NCBI RefSeq assembly: GCF_011297335.1
Contig: NZ_JAAOTJ010000017.1
Coordinates: 1-64,000, forward strand
DNA length: 64,000 nt
Direction of reading: 5' to 3'
From: Catellatospora methionotrophica
Lineage (GTDB): Bacteria > Actinomycetota > Actinomycetes > Mycobacteriales > Micromonosporaceae
Shown here: positions 53,523 through 62,742 of the stretch, in pieces
How the letters are laid out: every line of letters begins with the position of its first letter
Position numbering within the stretch: position 1 is the stretch's first letter
Translations under genes and position numbers: made by a program
Notes under the pieces: model-generated
What the model was told of the DNA's origin: nothing
Database searches by the model: none
What the model saw: the letters and a program-made list of their open reading frames with translations, nothing else

Positions 53523-54650
53523 ATGACGAGCCTTCCGTTGATTTCCGTTACCGATGGTGACGGCGCGACCGCGCGCCGCTCCTCCATGCCGCCGCGCCAC
53601 CTCGCCGACCTGGATCTGGCCGGTCGGCGCAGCGCCGTGTCCGAGCTGGGTGAGCAGGCCTTCCGCGCCACCCAGCTGTCGACGCACTACTTCGGGCGGC
53701 TGGAGCGCGACCCGGCCGGCATGACCGACATCCCGGCCGCGGCCCGCGACCGGCTGACCGAGCAGCTGCTGCCGAAGCTGCTGACCCCGGTCCGCGAGCT
53801 CGCCTGCGACGACGGCGAGACCCGCAAGGCGCTCTGGCGGCTGCACGACAACTCGCTGGTCGAGAGCGTGCTGATGGGCTACGGCGACCGGGTCACCGTC
53901 TGCATCTCCAGCCAGGCCGGCTGCGGCATGGCGTGCCCGTTCTGCGCCACCGGGCAGGCGGGGCTGACCCGCAACCTGTCCACCGCCGAGATCGTCGACC
54001 AGGTGGTGTACCTCGCCGGGGTCGCGCAGTCGGGCGTGATGGGCGGCGAGGCCCGCCGGCTGAGCAACGTCGTCTTCATGGGCATGGGCGAGCCGCTGGC
54101 CAACTACAACCGGGTCATCGCCGCGGTGCGCCGCCTGACCAGCCCCTCGCCCGAGGGCCTGGGGCTGTCCCAGCGGCACATCACGGTCTCCACGGTGGGT
54201 CTGGTCCCCGCGATGCGCAAGCTCGCCGAGGAAGACCTCTCCGTGACTCTTGCGCTCTCGCTGCACGCGCCCGATGATGACCTTCGCGACGAACTCGTGC
54301 CGGTGAACCAGCGGTGGAAGGTCGCCGAAGTCCTCGACGCCGCGTGGGCGTACGCCGCCCGCACCGGCCGCCGGGTCAGCATCGAGTACGCCATGATCAG
54401 GGACGTGAACGACCAGCCGTGGCGGGCGGACCTGCTGGGTCGCCTGCTGGCGGGGCGGCTGGCGCACGTCAATCTCATCCCGCTCAACCCCACGCCCGGC
54501 AGCAAGTGGGACGCGAGTCCCAAGCCGGTCGAGCGGGAGTTCGTCCGGAGGTTGCGTGCGGCCGGAGTGGCCACTACGGTGCGTGACACCCGGGGACGCG
54601 AGATTGACGGCGCATGTGGACAGTTGGCTGCGAGCGAGGTTGAGGCATGA
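53523..54650 (+). CDS. rlmN: 23S rRNA/tRNA adenine-C2 methyltransferase RlmN
   Basis: 375 residues from ATG at 53523. This radical-SAM enzyme makes m2A2503 in 23S rRNA and m2A37 in tRNAs. The cluster motif is [40 protein letters not shown] and [12 protein letters not shown] are conserved. A Cys near the C-terminus (GACGQL) is the methyl-carrying residue. The DivIVA-like gene starts 25 bases after it. Confidence 0.94.
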   Translation: MTSLPLISVTDGDGATARRSSMPPRHLADLDLAGRRSAVSELGEQAFRATQLSTHYFGRLERDPAGMTDIPAAARDRLTEQLLPKLLTPVRELACDDGETRKALWRLHDNSLVESVLMGYGDRVTVCISSQAGCGMACPFCATGQAGLTRNLSTAEIVDQVVYLAGVAQSGVMGGEARRLSNVVFMGMGEPLANYNRVIAAVRRLTSPSPEGLGLSQRHITVSTVGLVPAMRKLAEEDLSVTLALSLHAPDDDLRDELVPVNQRWKVAEVLDAAWAYAARTGRRVSIEYAMIRDVNDQPWRADLLGRLLAGRLAHVNLIPLNPTPGSKWDASPKPVEREFVRRLRAAGVATTVRDTRGREIDGACGQLAASEVEA

Positions 54651-54675
54651 GCGGTAACAGGATTGAGGTTTCGTC

Positions 54676-55758
54676 GTGAGCTCGCATGGTCAGCGGTTCC
54701 GGCGCCGGGCGGTGCGCCGCGGATACAAGGTCGACGAGGTCGACACCTTCCTGGACCGGGTGGAGGCGACGCTCAACGGCGCCCCGGTCGGTCCGGACGT
54801 GAGGTCGCAGGAGGTCCGGGACGTCGTGTTCCGGGTGCGCTTCGGCGGATACGACGAGTGGCAGGTCGACCTGCACCTCGACCGGGTCGAGCGCCAGCTC
54901 GCCGAGCTGGAGGAGCGCCCTGCCGCGCCCGGCCGCGGCGCCGAGCTGCGGGCCAACATGGCCGCGCCGACCCCGGCCCCCGCTCCCGTGCCGGACCGGA
55001 TGGGACCGCCGCCTCCGCCGCTGCCGACCCGCACGCCCGCCGCCAACGCGCCGACGGGCGCGCCGCGCTACGAGCAGCCGCGCTTCGACGAGCAGCCCTC
55101 CTACGCGGGTCAGCCCGGGATGGGCGGCCCGAACACGGGCGGCCAGGTGCCCGTGGTCCCGCCGGGTCCGCAGGGCAGCTTCGACGGCTTCGGCGGCGGT
55201 CACGGCCGCGCCGACATGACCAGCGAGATCCGGATGGAGCGGCCGCAGCCGCCGCGTATGCCCGAGCCGCCCCGCAACGAGCCCCCGCGCGTCGACCCGT
55301 ACGGGCCGAGCAGCGGTTTCGGCTCCGTCACCGCGCAGCAGCCGGTGTACGGCGGTGCGCCGCAGCGCGGCGGTTACGACAGTGACGCCACGAACACGTT
55401 CGGCGCGGTGCCCCCGGCCTCGGCCAACCCGTCCACGTACGGTGGCGGCGGCGGTTTCGCGCCCCCGCCTCCGCCGCCTCCGGCCGCCCCCGCGGGCCCG
55501 GCCTACACGGGCGAGCTGGCCCGGGTGGACCAGCTGCGGCGTACGTTCCAGCTGCGCCGGTTCGGCAGCGGCTACGACCCGCAGCAGGTCGACCGGCTGT
55601 TCGAGAACGTCCTGGGCTCGCTGTCCGGGCGCACCGGCGGCACGGTCAACGAGGGCGAGCTCGACGCGGGCCGCCTGAACCTGGTGCCGGGCGGCTACTA
55701 CGAGGCCGAGGTCGAGCAGGCGCTGCGCGAGGTGCGCGACATCGTCGGCAGGCGCTGA
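54676..55758 (+). CDS. DivIVA-domain protein with four motif copies
   Basis: 360 residues from GTG at 54676, with GAGGT seven bases upstream. Two DivIVA-type motifs lie at the N-terminus (RRGYKVDEVDTFLDRVEATL and FGGYDEWQVDLHLDRVERQL). Two more are at the C-terminus (RFGSGYDPQQVDRLFENVL and YYEAEVEQALREV). Between them is a 200-residue Pro/Gly/Arg-rich linker. True DivIVA/Wag31 has one such motif plus coiled coils, so this is a different polar or membrane-curvature candidate. No membrane segment. Confidence 0.82.
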   Translation: MSSHGQRFRRRAVRRGYKVDEVDTFLDRVEATLNGAPVGPDVRSQEVRDVVFRVRFGGYDEWQVDLHLDRVERQLAELEERPAAPGRGAELRANMAAPTPAPAPVPDRMGPPPPPLPTRTPAANAPTGAPRYEQPRFDEQPSYAGQPGMGGPNTGGQVPVVPPGPQGSFDGFGGGHGRADMTSEIRMERPQPPRMPEPPRNEPPRVDPYGPSSGFGSVTAQQPVYGGAPQRGGYDSDATNTFGAVPPASANPSTYGGGGGFAPPPPPPPAAPAGPAYTGELARVDQLRRTFQLRRFGSGYDPQQVDRLFENVLGSLSGRTGGTVNEGELDAGRLNLVPGGYYEAEVEQALREVRDIVGRR

Positions 55759-55772
55759 CCGCGTAAAGCGTG

Positions 55773-55815
55773 ACGGCCCCGGCCGCAGCCCTCAGGGGCG
55801 CGGCCGGGGCCGTTC
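55773..55815 (+). terminator. Terminator after the DivIVA-domain gene
   Basis: Perfect 14-bp arms with an inner CCCT/AGGG pairing, then TTCTT. It lies 26 bases before the stop of the convergent DUF2631 gene. Confidence 0.85.
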
Positions 55816-55840
55816 TTGCATTTCAGCCGCTCAGGGCACG

Positions 55841-56062
55841 TCAGTCGCGCAGGCCGTTGCGGCGCAGCACGATGTCGATGATCATGATCACGGCGAGGAG
55901 CCCGGCGATGCCGATCAGCCAGATGGACTCGACGTTGCCCTCGTGGTTGCCGAACAGCATCAGCAGCAGCATGACGATGACCACGGTCCCAGCGATCCGG
56001 GCGGCCTTCACCGGGGTGGGAGCGTGCTGGTCGGGCGAGGTTACCGGCTCTTCTGCGGCCAC
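55841..56062 (-). CDS. DUF2631 small membrane protein
   Basis: 73 residues from GTG at 56062, which has GAAGGA at good spacing. An ATG at 56137 (98 residues, AAGGA upstream) is also possible. EEPVTSPDQH opens the family domain, and two membrane helices follow (about 19-34 and 43-63), ending VLRRNGLRD. The actinobacterial family (Rv2876) sits near frr-cdsA-rlmN. Function unknown. Confidence 0.82.
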   Translation of the reverse strand: MAAEEPVTSPDQHAPTPVKAARIAGTVVIVMLLLMLFGNHEGNVESIWLIGIAGLLAVIMIIDIVLRRNGLRD

Positions 56063-56260
56063 GATCAGGTCCTTCTCTCTCGACTCCAGGCCTCCGCCGA
56101 CGGCGCGCGTCGCGGTGGCGGCAATACAGTCTGGCATGGCGTGATCCTTTAGGTCGGGGGGAGTCCGGCATCCCGCCGCAGCGGTGGCGGTGAACGGGCC
56201 CACCGGAGCGCTCAGGTAGCGTCTATCAGGTCCACTACGGGGCGAGAAGGGAAACGGGCA

Positions 56261-57844
56261 GTGCGGATCACGGGTACGGGACACGCCAGCATGCGGATCG
56301 ACACGGCGGCGGGTTCGATCCTGTGCGATCCGTGGGTGAACCCGGCGTACTTCGCCTCGTGGTTCCCCTTCCCCGACAACTCTCAGCTCGACTGGGAGCA
56401 CCTCGGCGACGTCGACTACCTGTACGTGTCGCACCTGCACCGGGATCACTTCGACGCGGCGCACCTCAAGCGCTTCGTGAACAAGAAGGCCACCGTGCTG
56501 CTGCCGGAGTACCCGACCTCGCAGCTGGAGGACGAGCTGCGGGCGCTGGGCTTCACCAGCTTCTTCAAGACCGTGTCCGACGAGGTCCACGAACTCGACG
56601 GCGGCCTCAAGGTCATGATCCAGGCGCTGATCTCGCCGACCGACGGCCCGATCGGCGACTCGTCGCTGTGGGTCGAGCACGACGGCGTACGCGTGCTCAA
56701 CCAGAACGACGCCCGTCCCACCGACCTGATCCGCTTCACCGAGCTGGGTCACGTGCACGCGCACATGCTCCAGTTCTCGGGCGCGATCTGGTATCCGATG
56801 GTCTACGAGCTGCCGCAGGCGGCCAAGACGGCGTTCGGCAAGCAGAAGCGCGAGCGGCAGTACGACCGCACCTGGCGCTACATCGACGACCTGAAGGCGT
56901 CGTACGTGTTCCCGATCGCGGGCCCGCCGTGCTTCCTCGACGACGAGCTGTGGCAGTTCAACGACATCCACGGCGACGAGGGCAACATCTTCCCCGATCA
57001 GGCCGACTTCGTCCGGGAGTACGCCAAGGTCGGCGGGACCAACGGCGTGGTGCTGCTGCCGGGCTCGGTGTCGGCGCTGACCGGGGACACGTGCGAGACC
57101 ACGCACCCGGTGCCGGACCTGGAGGAGTTCTTCGCCCGCAAGGAGGAGCACCTCAAGGCGTACCAGGAGCGGCAGCGGGTGGTCATCGAGCGGGAGAAGG
57201 CGTCCTGGTCGCACCCGGAGATCGACGTGCTGGCCGGCATGAAGGCGCGCATCGAACCGCTGCTGGACGAGTCGGTCCGGCTGGCCCAGGGCGTGGGCGG
57301 CCCGGTGCGCTTCGACCTGACCGACGCGGCGGGTGAGCTGGTCGAGTCGATCCTGGTGGACTTCCCGAACAAGGAGGTCCGGATCGCGGCCGACGAGAAG
57401 GTCCGCTACCGCTTCCGGACCGAGCGCCGCCTGATCGAGCACCTGCTGCATATCGACGAGGGCGACTGGGTGAACTCGCTGTTCCTGTCCTGCCGCTTCT
57501 CGGCGGCGCGGATCGGGCAGTACAACGAGTTCGTGTACGCGTTCTTCAAGTGCCTGTCCGAGGAGCGCCTGCAGTACGCCGAGGGCTGGTACGAGTCGCA
57601 GCGGCCCGACGCCGAGGACATCACCGTGGGCGACTGGTCGTTCCAGCGTCGCTGCCCGCACCTCAAGGCCGACCTGACCCGCTTCGGCATCGTCGAGGGC
57701 GACCAGCTCACCTGTCAGCTGCACGGCTGGAAGTGGAACCTGGCCACCGGCCGCTGCCTGACCAGTGTCGGCCACGAGATCCGCTCGGAGCCCGCCGGAC
57801 AGGCCGGTGCGGTGCAGGCTCCCGCCCCGGCGACGGCCGCCTAG
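56261..57844 (+). CDS. Metallo-beta-lactamase-fold / Rieske fusion protein
   Basis: 527 residues from GTG at 56261. The N-terminal MBL fold has HLHRDHFD (H58, H60, D62, H63) in UlaG-like form and a later HVHAHM. The C-terminal 65 residues form a Rieske [2Fe-2S] site: CPHL near 465 and CQLHGWKWN near 485. Between them is a helical region of unknown role. CMP-Neu5Ac hydroxylase has the two domains in reverse order. It may be a redox-linked hydrolase or hydroxylase; substrate unknown. Confidence 0.87.
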   Translation: MRITGTGHASMRIDTAAGSILCDPWVNPAYFASWFPFPDNSQLDWEHLGDVDYLYVSHLHRDHFDAAHLKRFVNKKATVLLPEYPTSQLEDELRALGFTSFFKTVSDEVHELDGGLKVMIQALISPTDGPIGDSSLWVEHDGVRVLNQNDARPTDLIRFTELGHVHAHMLQFSGAIWYPMVYELPQAAKTAFGKQKRERQYDRTWRYIDDLKASYVFPIAGPPCFLDDELWQFNDIHGDEGNIFPDQADFVREYAKVGGTNGVVLLPGSVSALTGDTCETTHPVPDLEEFFARKEEHLKAYQERQRVVIEREKASWSHPEIDVLAGMKARIEPLLDESVRLAQGVGGPVRFDLTDAAGELVESILVDFPNKEVRIAADEKVRYRFRTERRLIEHLLHIDEGDWVNSLFLSCRFSAARIGQYNEFVYAFFKCLSEERLQYAEGWYESQRPDAEDITVGDWSFQRRCPHLKADLTRFGIVEGDQLTCQLHGWKWNLATGRCLTSVGHEIRSEPAGQAGAVQAPAPATAA

Positions 57845-57854
57845 CGCACGCGCG

Positions 57855-57890
57855 ACCCGGCCGCTGCCGAGAACTCGGGCGCGGCCGGGT
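57855..57890 (+). terminator. Terminator after the MBL-Rieske gene
   Basis: ACCCGGCCGC and GCGGCCGGGT with an inner CCGAG/CTCGG stem, ending 12 bases before the next -10 box. Confidence 0.75.
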
Positions 57891-57902
57891 GGGGTCGGCG
57901 TC

Positions 57903-57908
57903 TACGCT
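57903..57908 (+). promoter_or_regulatory. -10 box (TACGCT) for the two-helix membrane protein gene
   Basis: TACGCT is followed by six bases and the GTG at 57915. Confidence 0.5.
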
Positions 57909-57914
57909 GCCGCG

Positions 57915-58616
57915 GTGGCATTCCCCGCTGAGGCCCGACGCGTCCGCGACGAGACGCTGCTACCGGCCGCGCGGCTGCGCGCGCTGAAGCGCTGCGTCAG
58001 CGCGTACGCGCCCTACGGCTATCACCGGACGCTGGCGCTGCTGGTCCGCGCACACGGTCGGCTGGACCGGCCGCGGGCGATGTGTGCGGCCCTGGACACG
58101 CTCGAACGCAGCCGCCGCCACTGGCAGGCCACCATGGCCGCACTAGCCCAGCTGCGTTACCGGACCCGCCGCAGCGGACGCCGCCCGCCGTTGCCGTATC
58201 AACGACATCTGGAGCGGGAGGTCCTCGGCGGTCATGGCTGGCCGGGCGGCCTGCCCCTCGGCAGCCGCCGAGCGGCAAGGCTGGCCAGGCGACCCGTGCA
58301 GGTCGCCTTCCTGGTGCGCCACGGCGCGCTGAGCCCGGCCCGGGGCGATGCCGAACGGCAGCTGCGGGCGTACCTGAGTAGGCGAGACGAGGCCAGCCTG
58401 CGGCGTCGTGGCGCAGTGCGCCGAGCGCTGGCCGTGTGCCTGCCGCTGGCTGTCGCCGTGGTCGTCGGCACGGCTATGTTGATCAAGCCGTGGGGTCTGA
58501 CGAGGTCCCAGTTCGCGGCCATCTTCACGCCGCTGGGCATAGCTGTCTGGTGGCTCTACGACGTGCTGGTCGACCGGTTCGGCAGGGCGCGGGGAGAACC
58601 CCAATCCTCCCAGTGA
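57915..58616 (+). CDS. Arg-rich protein with two C-terminal membrane helices
   Basis: 233 residues from GTG at 57915. The first 170 residues are helical, basic and very rich in Arg, Ala and Leu. Two membrane helices lie near 177-197 and 203-220, with a short C-terminal tail. No family is recognised. The leaderless start supports expression as a single gene. It could be a membrane-tethered nucleic-acid or lipid binder, but that is speculative. Confidence 0.65.
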   Translation: MAFPAEARRVRDETLLPAARLRALKRCVSAYAPYGYHRTLALLVRAHGRLDRPRAMCAALDTLERSRRHWQATMAALAQLRYRTRRSGRRPPLPYQRHLEREVLGGHGWPGGLPLGSRRAARLARRPVQVAFLVRHGALSPARGDAERQLRAYLSRRDEASLRRRGAVRRALAVCLPLAVAVVVGTAMLIKPWGLTRSQFAAIFTPLGIAVWWLYDVLVDRFGRARGEPQSSQ

Positions 58617-58742
58617 ACAGCGTCCGGCGAATAAAGTGAAGACTACAAATATTCACATTCCATGTATACGTTCCTCCAAAACAGTTCTGGGGCGCCCTGC
58701 CACAAGCCGTGGCGCGTCCGGCCTGACAGGGAGGAATCGACC

Positions 58743-59930
58743 ATGAGACGTGCCCGCGTGTTGGTGCTGGGTGTCGCGGTGGCGCTGGGTGCCGCCGCGC
58801 TGCCCGGGGTGGCTGCCGCCGCGCCCCCGGAGGCGGCTGTGCTCGCCGTCGGCGGCGAGGTCGTGGCCGACAGCTACGTCGTGGTCCTCAAGTCCGGCGC
58901 GGACGTCTCCGCCGCGACGGGGCTGGCCGGTCGGCACGGGGCGAGCCTGCGCAAGACGTTCCGGGCCGGGCTGAAGGGCTTCTCGTTCAGCGGCAGCGCC
59001 CTGGCCGCCCGCCGGATCGCGGCAGATCCGGCCGTGGCGTACGTGCAGCCCAACATGATCCACCGGGCCAGCGCGACGCAGTCGCCCGCGACCTGGGGCA
59101 TCGACCGCATCGACCAGCGCAATCTGCCGCTGAGCAACTCCTACACGTACTCGAACACCGCGTCGTCGGTGCGGGCGTACATCATCGACACCGGCATCCG
59201 GTTCGCGCACAGCGAGTTCGGCGGGCGGGCCGTCTCCGGCTTCGACGCCATCGACGGCGGCGCGGCCGACGACGCCAACGGCCACGGCACGCACGTCGCG
59301 GGCACCGTCGGCGGGACCACGTACGGCGTGGCCAAGGGCGTGACCCTGGTCGCGGTGCGGGTGCTGGACGCCGAGGGCAGCGGCACCACCGAGCAGGTCG
59401 TGGCGGGCATCGACTGGGTGACCGCCGACCACGACCCGGGCGAGCCCGCGGTCGCCAACATGAGCCTGGGCGGCGGCGCGGACACGGCGCTGGACAACGC
59501 GGTGAAGGCGTCGATCGCCGACGGTGTCACGTACGCCATCGCGGCCGGCAACGGCATCCTGGGCCTCTTCGCGGCCAACGCCTGCAACTACTCGCCCGCC
59601 CGGGTGCCCGAGGCGATCACGGTGTCGGCGACGCAGACCAACGACAGCAAGGTCTCCTGGGCCAACCGGGGCACCTGTGTCGACATCTTCGCGCCGGGCG
59701 TGAACATCACCTCGTCGTGGTTCACCAACAACACGGCCACCAACACCATCAGCGGCACGTCGATGGCCACGCCGCACGTGGCGGGCGCGGTGGCGCTGTA
59801 CCTGCAGAACAACCCGGGCGCGACGCCCGCGCAGGTGCAGGCGGCGCTGATCGCCAACGCGACCACGGGCGTCGTCGGCTCGCCGGGCAGCGGCTCCCCG
59901 AACCGCCTCCTCTACACCGGCAACTTCTGA
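58743..59930 (+). CDS. Secreted subtilisin-family serine protease (S8)
   Basis: 395 residues. Signal peptide at about 1-28 (ending AAAA), an I9 propeptide at about 42-105 and the S8 catalytic domain. The triad is D149 (IIDTGI), H181 (GHGTHVAG) and S340 (GTSMATPHVAG); the oxyanion Asn is in AAGNGI. The layout matches proteinase-K-like secreted enzymes of Streptomyces. ATG at 58743 has GGGAGG eight bases upstream. The 120 bases before it include an AT-rich patch (58630-58680) likely to hold the promoter. Confidence 0.93.
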   Translation: MRRARVLVLGVAVALGAAALPGVAAAAPPEAAVLAVGGEVVADSYVVVLKSGADVSAATGLAGRHGASLRKTFRAGLKGFSFSGSALAARRIAADPAVAYVQPNMIHRASATQSPATWGIDRIDQRNLPLSNSYTYSNTASSVRAYIIDTGIRFAHSEFGGRAVSGFDAIDGGAADDANGHGTHVAGTVGGTTYGVAKGVTLVAVRVLDAEGSGTTEQVVAGIDWVTADHDPGEPAVANMSLGGGADTALDNAVKASIADGVTYAIAAGNGILGLFAANACNYSPARVPEAITVSATQTNDSKVSWANRGTCVDIFAPGVNITSSWFTNNTATNTISGTSMATPHVAGAVALYLQNNPGATPAQVQAALIANATTGVVGSPGSGSPNRLLYTGNF

Positions 59931-59945
59931 CCCCACCCCTCAAGC

Positions 59946-59979
59946 CCCGGCGGGGTCCTGACCCCCGAACCCCGCCGGG
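59946..59979 (+). terminator. Terminator after the subtilase gene
   Basis: CCCGGCGGGGT and ACCCCGCCGGG (11 bp) around 12 bases, 16 bases after the stop. Confidence 0.7.
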
Positions 59980-60019
59980 CACCGGCAGGGCGCGCCGAGG
60001 GGGCCGCCTTGCAACGACG

Positions 60020-60070
60020 CTGGCCTATCTCATCGAAAAAACTGAGCTCGAATTCGATGAGATAGGCCAG
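60020..60070. repeat. 18-bp-arm palindrome between convergent genes
   Basis: Perfect 18-bp arms (60020-60037 and 60053-60070, ends CTGGCCTATCTC) around a 15-base AT-richer centre. It lies between the convergent subtilase and flavoprotein genes. No second copy was seen here. It could end both transcripts or belong to a further dispersed family. Confidence 0.75.
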
Positions 60071-60091
60071 TGTCAATAGAGGGCGCGAGCG

Positions 60092-62569
60092 TCACATCCT
60101 GACGCGCTCGTTCTTCGGGTCGTAGAGGGGGCGCAGGGCGGCCGTGGCCGGGTAGGTGCGCTCGGCGACCTCCACCGTCCAGGTCCCCGCGTCGATCCAG
60201 CCCTGGTCGAGTGGCACGTCCCCAGCGTCGATCATCGCCAGCCCGACGGCTCCGCCGAGCGTGTGCCCGTACGACGCGGCCCTGATGTAGCCCACCGGCA
60301 CCCCGTCGCGCCGCACCACCTCGGCGTGGAACATCATCGCGTCCGGGTCCGTGACCAGGATCTGTAGCAGGCGGCGGCGCAGCGGCCCCTCGGCCTTCTT
60401 GGCCAGCACCGCGTCGCGCCCGATGAACCCGCCCGGCTTGTCCAGTGCGACCGCGAACCCGAGCCCCGCCTCCAGCACCGAGTCGGTGTTGTCGATGTCG
60501 TGCCCGTAGTCGCGGTAGCCCTTCTCCATCCGCAGGCTGGACAGCGCCTTGAGGCCCGCGTGCCGCAGCCCCAGCGGCCGCCCGGCCGCGACCAGCCGGT
60601 CGTACGCGTGCACCGCCTGCTCGGCCGGGATGTACAGCTCGTAGCCGAGCTCGCCCAGGTAGGTGATCCGGATGCACAGCGCGCGGGCGAAGCCGAGGTC
60701 GATCTCGCGTGCCGTCCGGAAGGCGAACGCCTCGTTCGACATGTCCGCCGTGGTCACGGCCGCGAGCAGCTCACGCGAACGGGGCCCCTGGATGTTGATC
60801 TGGGCGTACGCCCCGGTCACGTCGGTCGCGAACGCGTGCGCCCCGGTTGCCTCGAAGTGGCGGCGCATCCGCGTCTCGACGTGCCGGTGCGCGGTGTCGG
60901 AGGCGACCACCCAGAACCGGTCGTCGGCCAGTTTCGTGACGGTCAGGTCGGCCTCCAGGGTGCCGCCCTCGTTCAGCCACTGGGTGTACGTGATCATGCC
61001 CGGCTCGCCGTCGACCCGGTTGGCGCTCAGCCGCTCCAGCGCCGTCCCCGCGTCCCGCCCCTGCACCAGGAACTTCGCCATGAACGACATGTCCATGAGG
61101 ATCACGCCCTCGCGGGCGGCCCGGTGCTCGGCGGCCCAGTACCCGAACCAGTTCTGCCGCCCCCAGGACAGCTTCTCGACCTTGGGCGCGACACCCTCGG
61201 GGGCGTACCAGTCGGGGCTCTCCCAGCCGCTGACGTCCTTGAAGTAGCCGCGCTCGGCGCGCAGGCGCTCGTGGATCGGGGACAGCTTCGCGTCGCGCGC
61301 GGTCTCCATCGACTTGCCGGGGTAGTGCGGTGCGTAGACCATGCCCAGCGACTCCACCGTGCGGGTCGCGCGGTAGGCCGGGTTGGCCTGGTACGTGTGC
61401 AGCCGGTCGATGTTCATGCCGGTCACGTCGATGTCCGGGCGGCCGTTGAGGATCCAGTGCGCCATGGCGCGGCCGATGCCGCCGCCGGTCAGGATGCCGA
61501 TCGAGTTCAGGCCCGCCGCGACGAAGTAGTTCTTCAGCTCCGGGGCCTCGCCGAGGATCGGGGCCAGGTCCGGGGTGAAGCTCTCCGGGCCGCAGAAGAA
61601 CTTGCGCACGCCGACCTCGGTCGAGATCGGGATACGGGCCATCGCCTTCTCCAGGTACGGCGCCATGCGGTCCCAGTCCGGGGGCAGCTCGCCGAAGGAG
61701 AACGTGTCCGGGACGCCTTCGACCTTCCACGGCGCGCACAGCGCCTCGAACAGGCCGATCATGAGCCCGGCGCCCTCCTCGCGGAAGTAGCCGTACGACG
61801 AGGGGTCCTCCAGCACAGGCAGGTCGCCGTGCATACCGTCGATCGGTTCGGTGATCAGGTAGTAGTGCTCGGCGGCCTGCAGCGGGATGCTCACGCCGGC
61901 CTTCTCGCCGAGCTGGCGGGCCCACATGCCCGCGCAGTTGACCACGAACTCGGCCTTGATGTCGCCGTACGGCGTGCGTACGCCGGTGACGGTGTTGCCC
62001 TGCTTCAGGAACCCGGTCGCGGGAACGTTCTCGATGATGCGTACGCCCCGCAGGCGGGCGCCCTTCGCCAGCGACATGGTGACGTCGACAGGGTTGGCCC
62101 GGCCGTCCTCGGCGACGTAGAACCCGGCCAGCACGTCGTCGACGTTCGCCAGCGGGAACAGGCCCTTGACCTCGGCCGGGGAGACCTCGTGCACGTCGAT
62201 GCCGCACAGCCGGTTGAACGCCGACACCCGCCGGTACTCCTCCAGCCGGTCCGCGTCCGTGGCGACCTGCACGAACCCGACCTGCTTCAGCCCGGTGGCC
62301 AGGCCCGTCTCGGCCTCCAGCCGGGCGTACAGGTCACGGGTGTACTTGCGCATCTCGGTCGACGTCTCCGACATCGAGCCGAAGGTGACCATGAGACCGG
62401 CGGCGTGCCAGGTGGTGCCGGAAGTGAGCTTGTCCCGCTCCAGCAGCACCACGTCCGCGCACCCCGCCTGCGCCAGGTGGTACGCGATGGAGGTCCCGAT
62501 GACCCCACCCCCGACCACCACCACGCGCGCACGCTCAGGCAACTGCGGACCGGATGTGTCACTCGTCAT
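60092..62569 (-). CDS. Dimethylglycine/sarcosine dehydrogenase-like flavoprotein
   Basis: 825 residues from ATG at 62569. The N-terminal FAD-binding oxidase domain has VVVGGGVIGTSIAYHLAQAG, and TSGTTWHAAGL contains the His that carries covalent FAD in mammalian dimethylglycine and sarcosine dehydrogenases. From about residue 425 an FAO_M and a GcvT-type folate-binding domain follow, ending with YRAASYGHTLGGAVGLAMI. It likely demethylates an N-methylated glycine and passes the one-carbon unit to tetrahydrofolate. No glycine-cleavage or glyA gene is nearby. It is divergent from nothing; tetR lies upstream on the same strand. Confidence 0.87.
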   Translation of the reverse strand: MTSDTSGPQLPERARVVVVGGGVIGTSIAYHLAQAGCADVVLLERDKLTSGTTWHAAGLMVTFGSMSETSTEMRKYTRDLYARLEAETGLATGLKQVGFVQVATDADRLEEYRRVSAFNRLCGIDVHEVSPAEVKGLFPLANVDDVLAGFYVAEDGRANPVDVTMSLAKGARLRGVRIIENVPATGFLKQGNTVTGVRTPYGDIKAEFVVNCAGMWARQLGEKAGVSIPLQAAEHYYLITEPIDGMHGDLPVLEDPSSYGYFREEGAGLMIGLFEALCAPWKVEGVPDTFSFGELPPDWDRMAPYLEKAMARIPISTEVGVRKFFCGPESFTPDLAPILGEAPELKNYFVAAGLNSIGILTGGGIGRAMAHWILNGRPDIDVTGMNIDRLHTYQANPAYRATRTVESLGMVYAPHYPGKSMETARDAKLSPIHERLRAERGYFKDVSGWESPDWYAPEGVAPKVEKLSWGRQNWFGYWAAEHRAAREGVILMDMSFMAKFLVQGRDAGTALERLSANRVDGEPGMITYTQWLNEGGTLEADLTVTKLADDRFWVVASDTAHRHVETRMRRHFEATGAHAFATDVTGAYAQINIQGPRSRELLAAVTTADMSNEAFAFRTAREIDLGFARALCIRITYLGELGYELYIPAEQAVHAYDRLVAAGRPLGLRHAGLKALSSLRMEKGYRDYGHDIDNTDSVLEAGLGFAVALDKPGGFIGRDAVLAKKAEGPLRRRLLQILVTDPDAMMFHAEVVRRDGVPVGYIRAASYGHTLGGAVGLAMIDAGDVPLDQGWIDAGTWTVEVAERTYPATAALRPLYDPKNERVRM

Positions 62570-62679
62570 AGCGCGCGAGCCTACCTTCCTGACCAGCGAA
62601 TCAGTCACCCCCCGCCCACCCCACCCCCCACCTGCCGCAACTCGCGGCCCCCGGCCCCCGGCCCCCGGCCCACCCAAGC

Positions 62680-62742
62680 CGCAACTCTTAAAGAGTCGCG
62701 GCCTCCGAGGCGCTCTTTGGGCACAACTCTTTAAGAGTTGCG
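62680..62742. repeat. 63-bp dispersed inverted element, copy 4
   Basis: Arms 62680-62700 and 62722-62742 pair over 21 bp with two mismatches near the inner end; the spacer is again 21 bp (62701-62721). The right arm encodes the last codons of tetR, and its centre supplies the TAA stop. A shortened half-arm (CGCAACTCGCGG) lies at 62636-62647, with three CCCCCGG repeats between. Confidence 0.9.

Noticed and set aside
60042-60056. GAGCTCGAATTC resembles the SacI-EcoRI end of a cloning-vector polylinker
   Set aside because: The flanking bases do not continue as polylinker, and the string lies in the centre of a perfect 18-bp palindrome, so vector contamination is unlikely.
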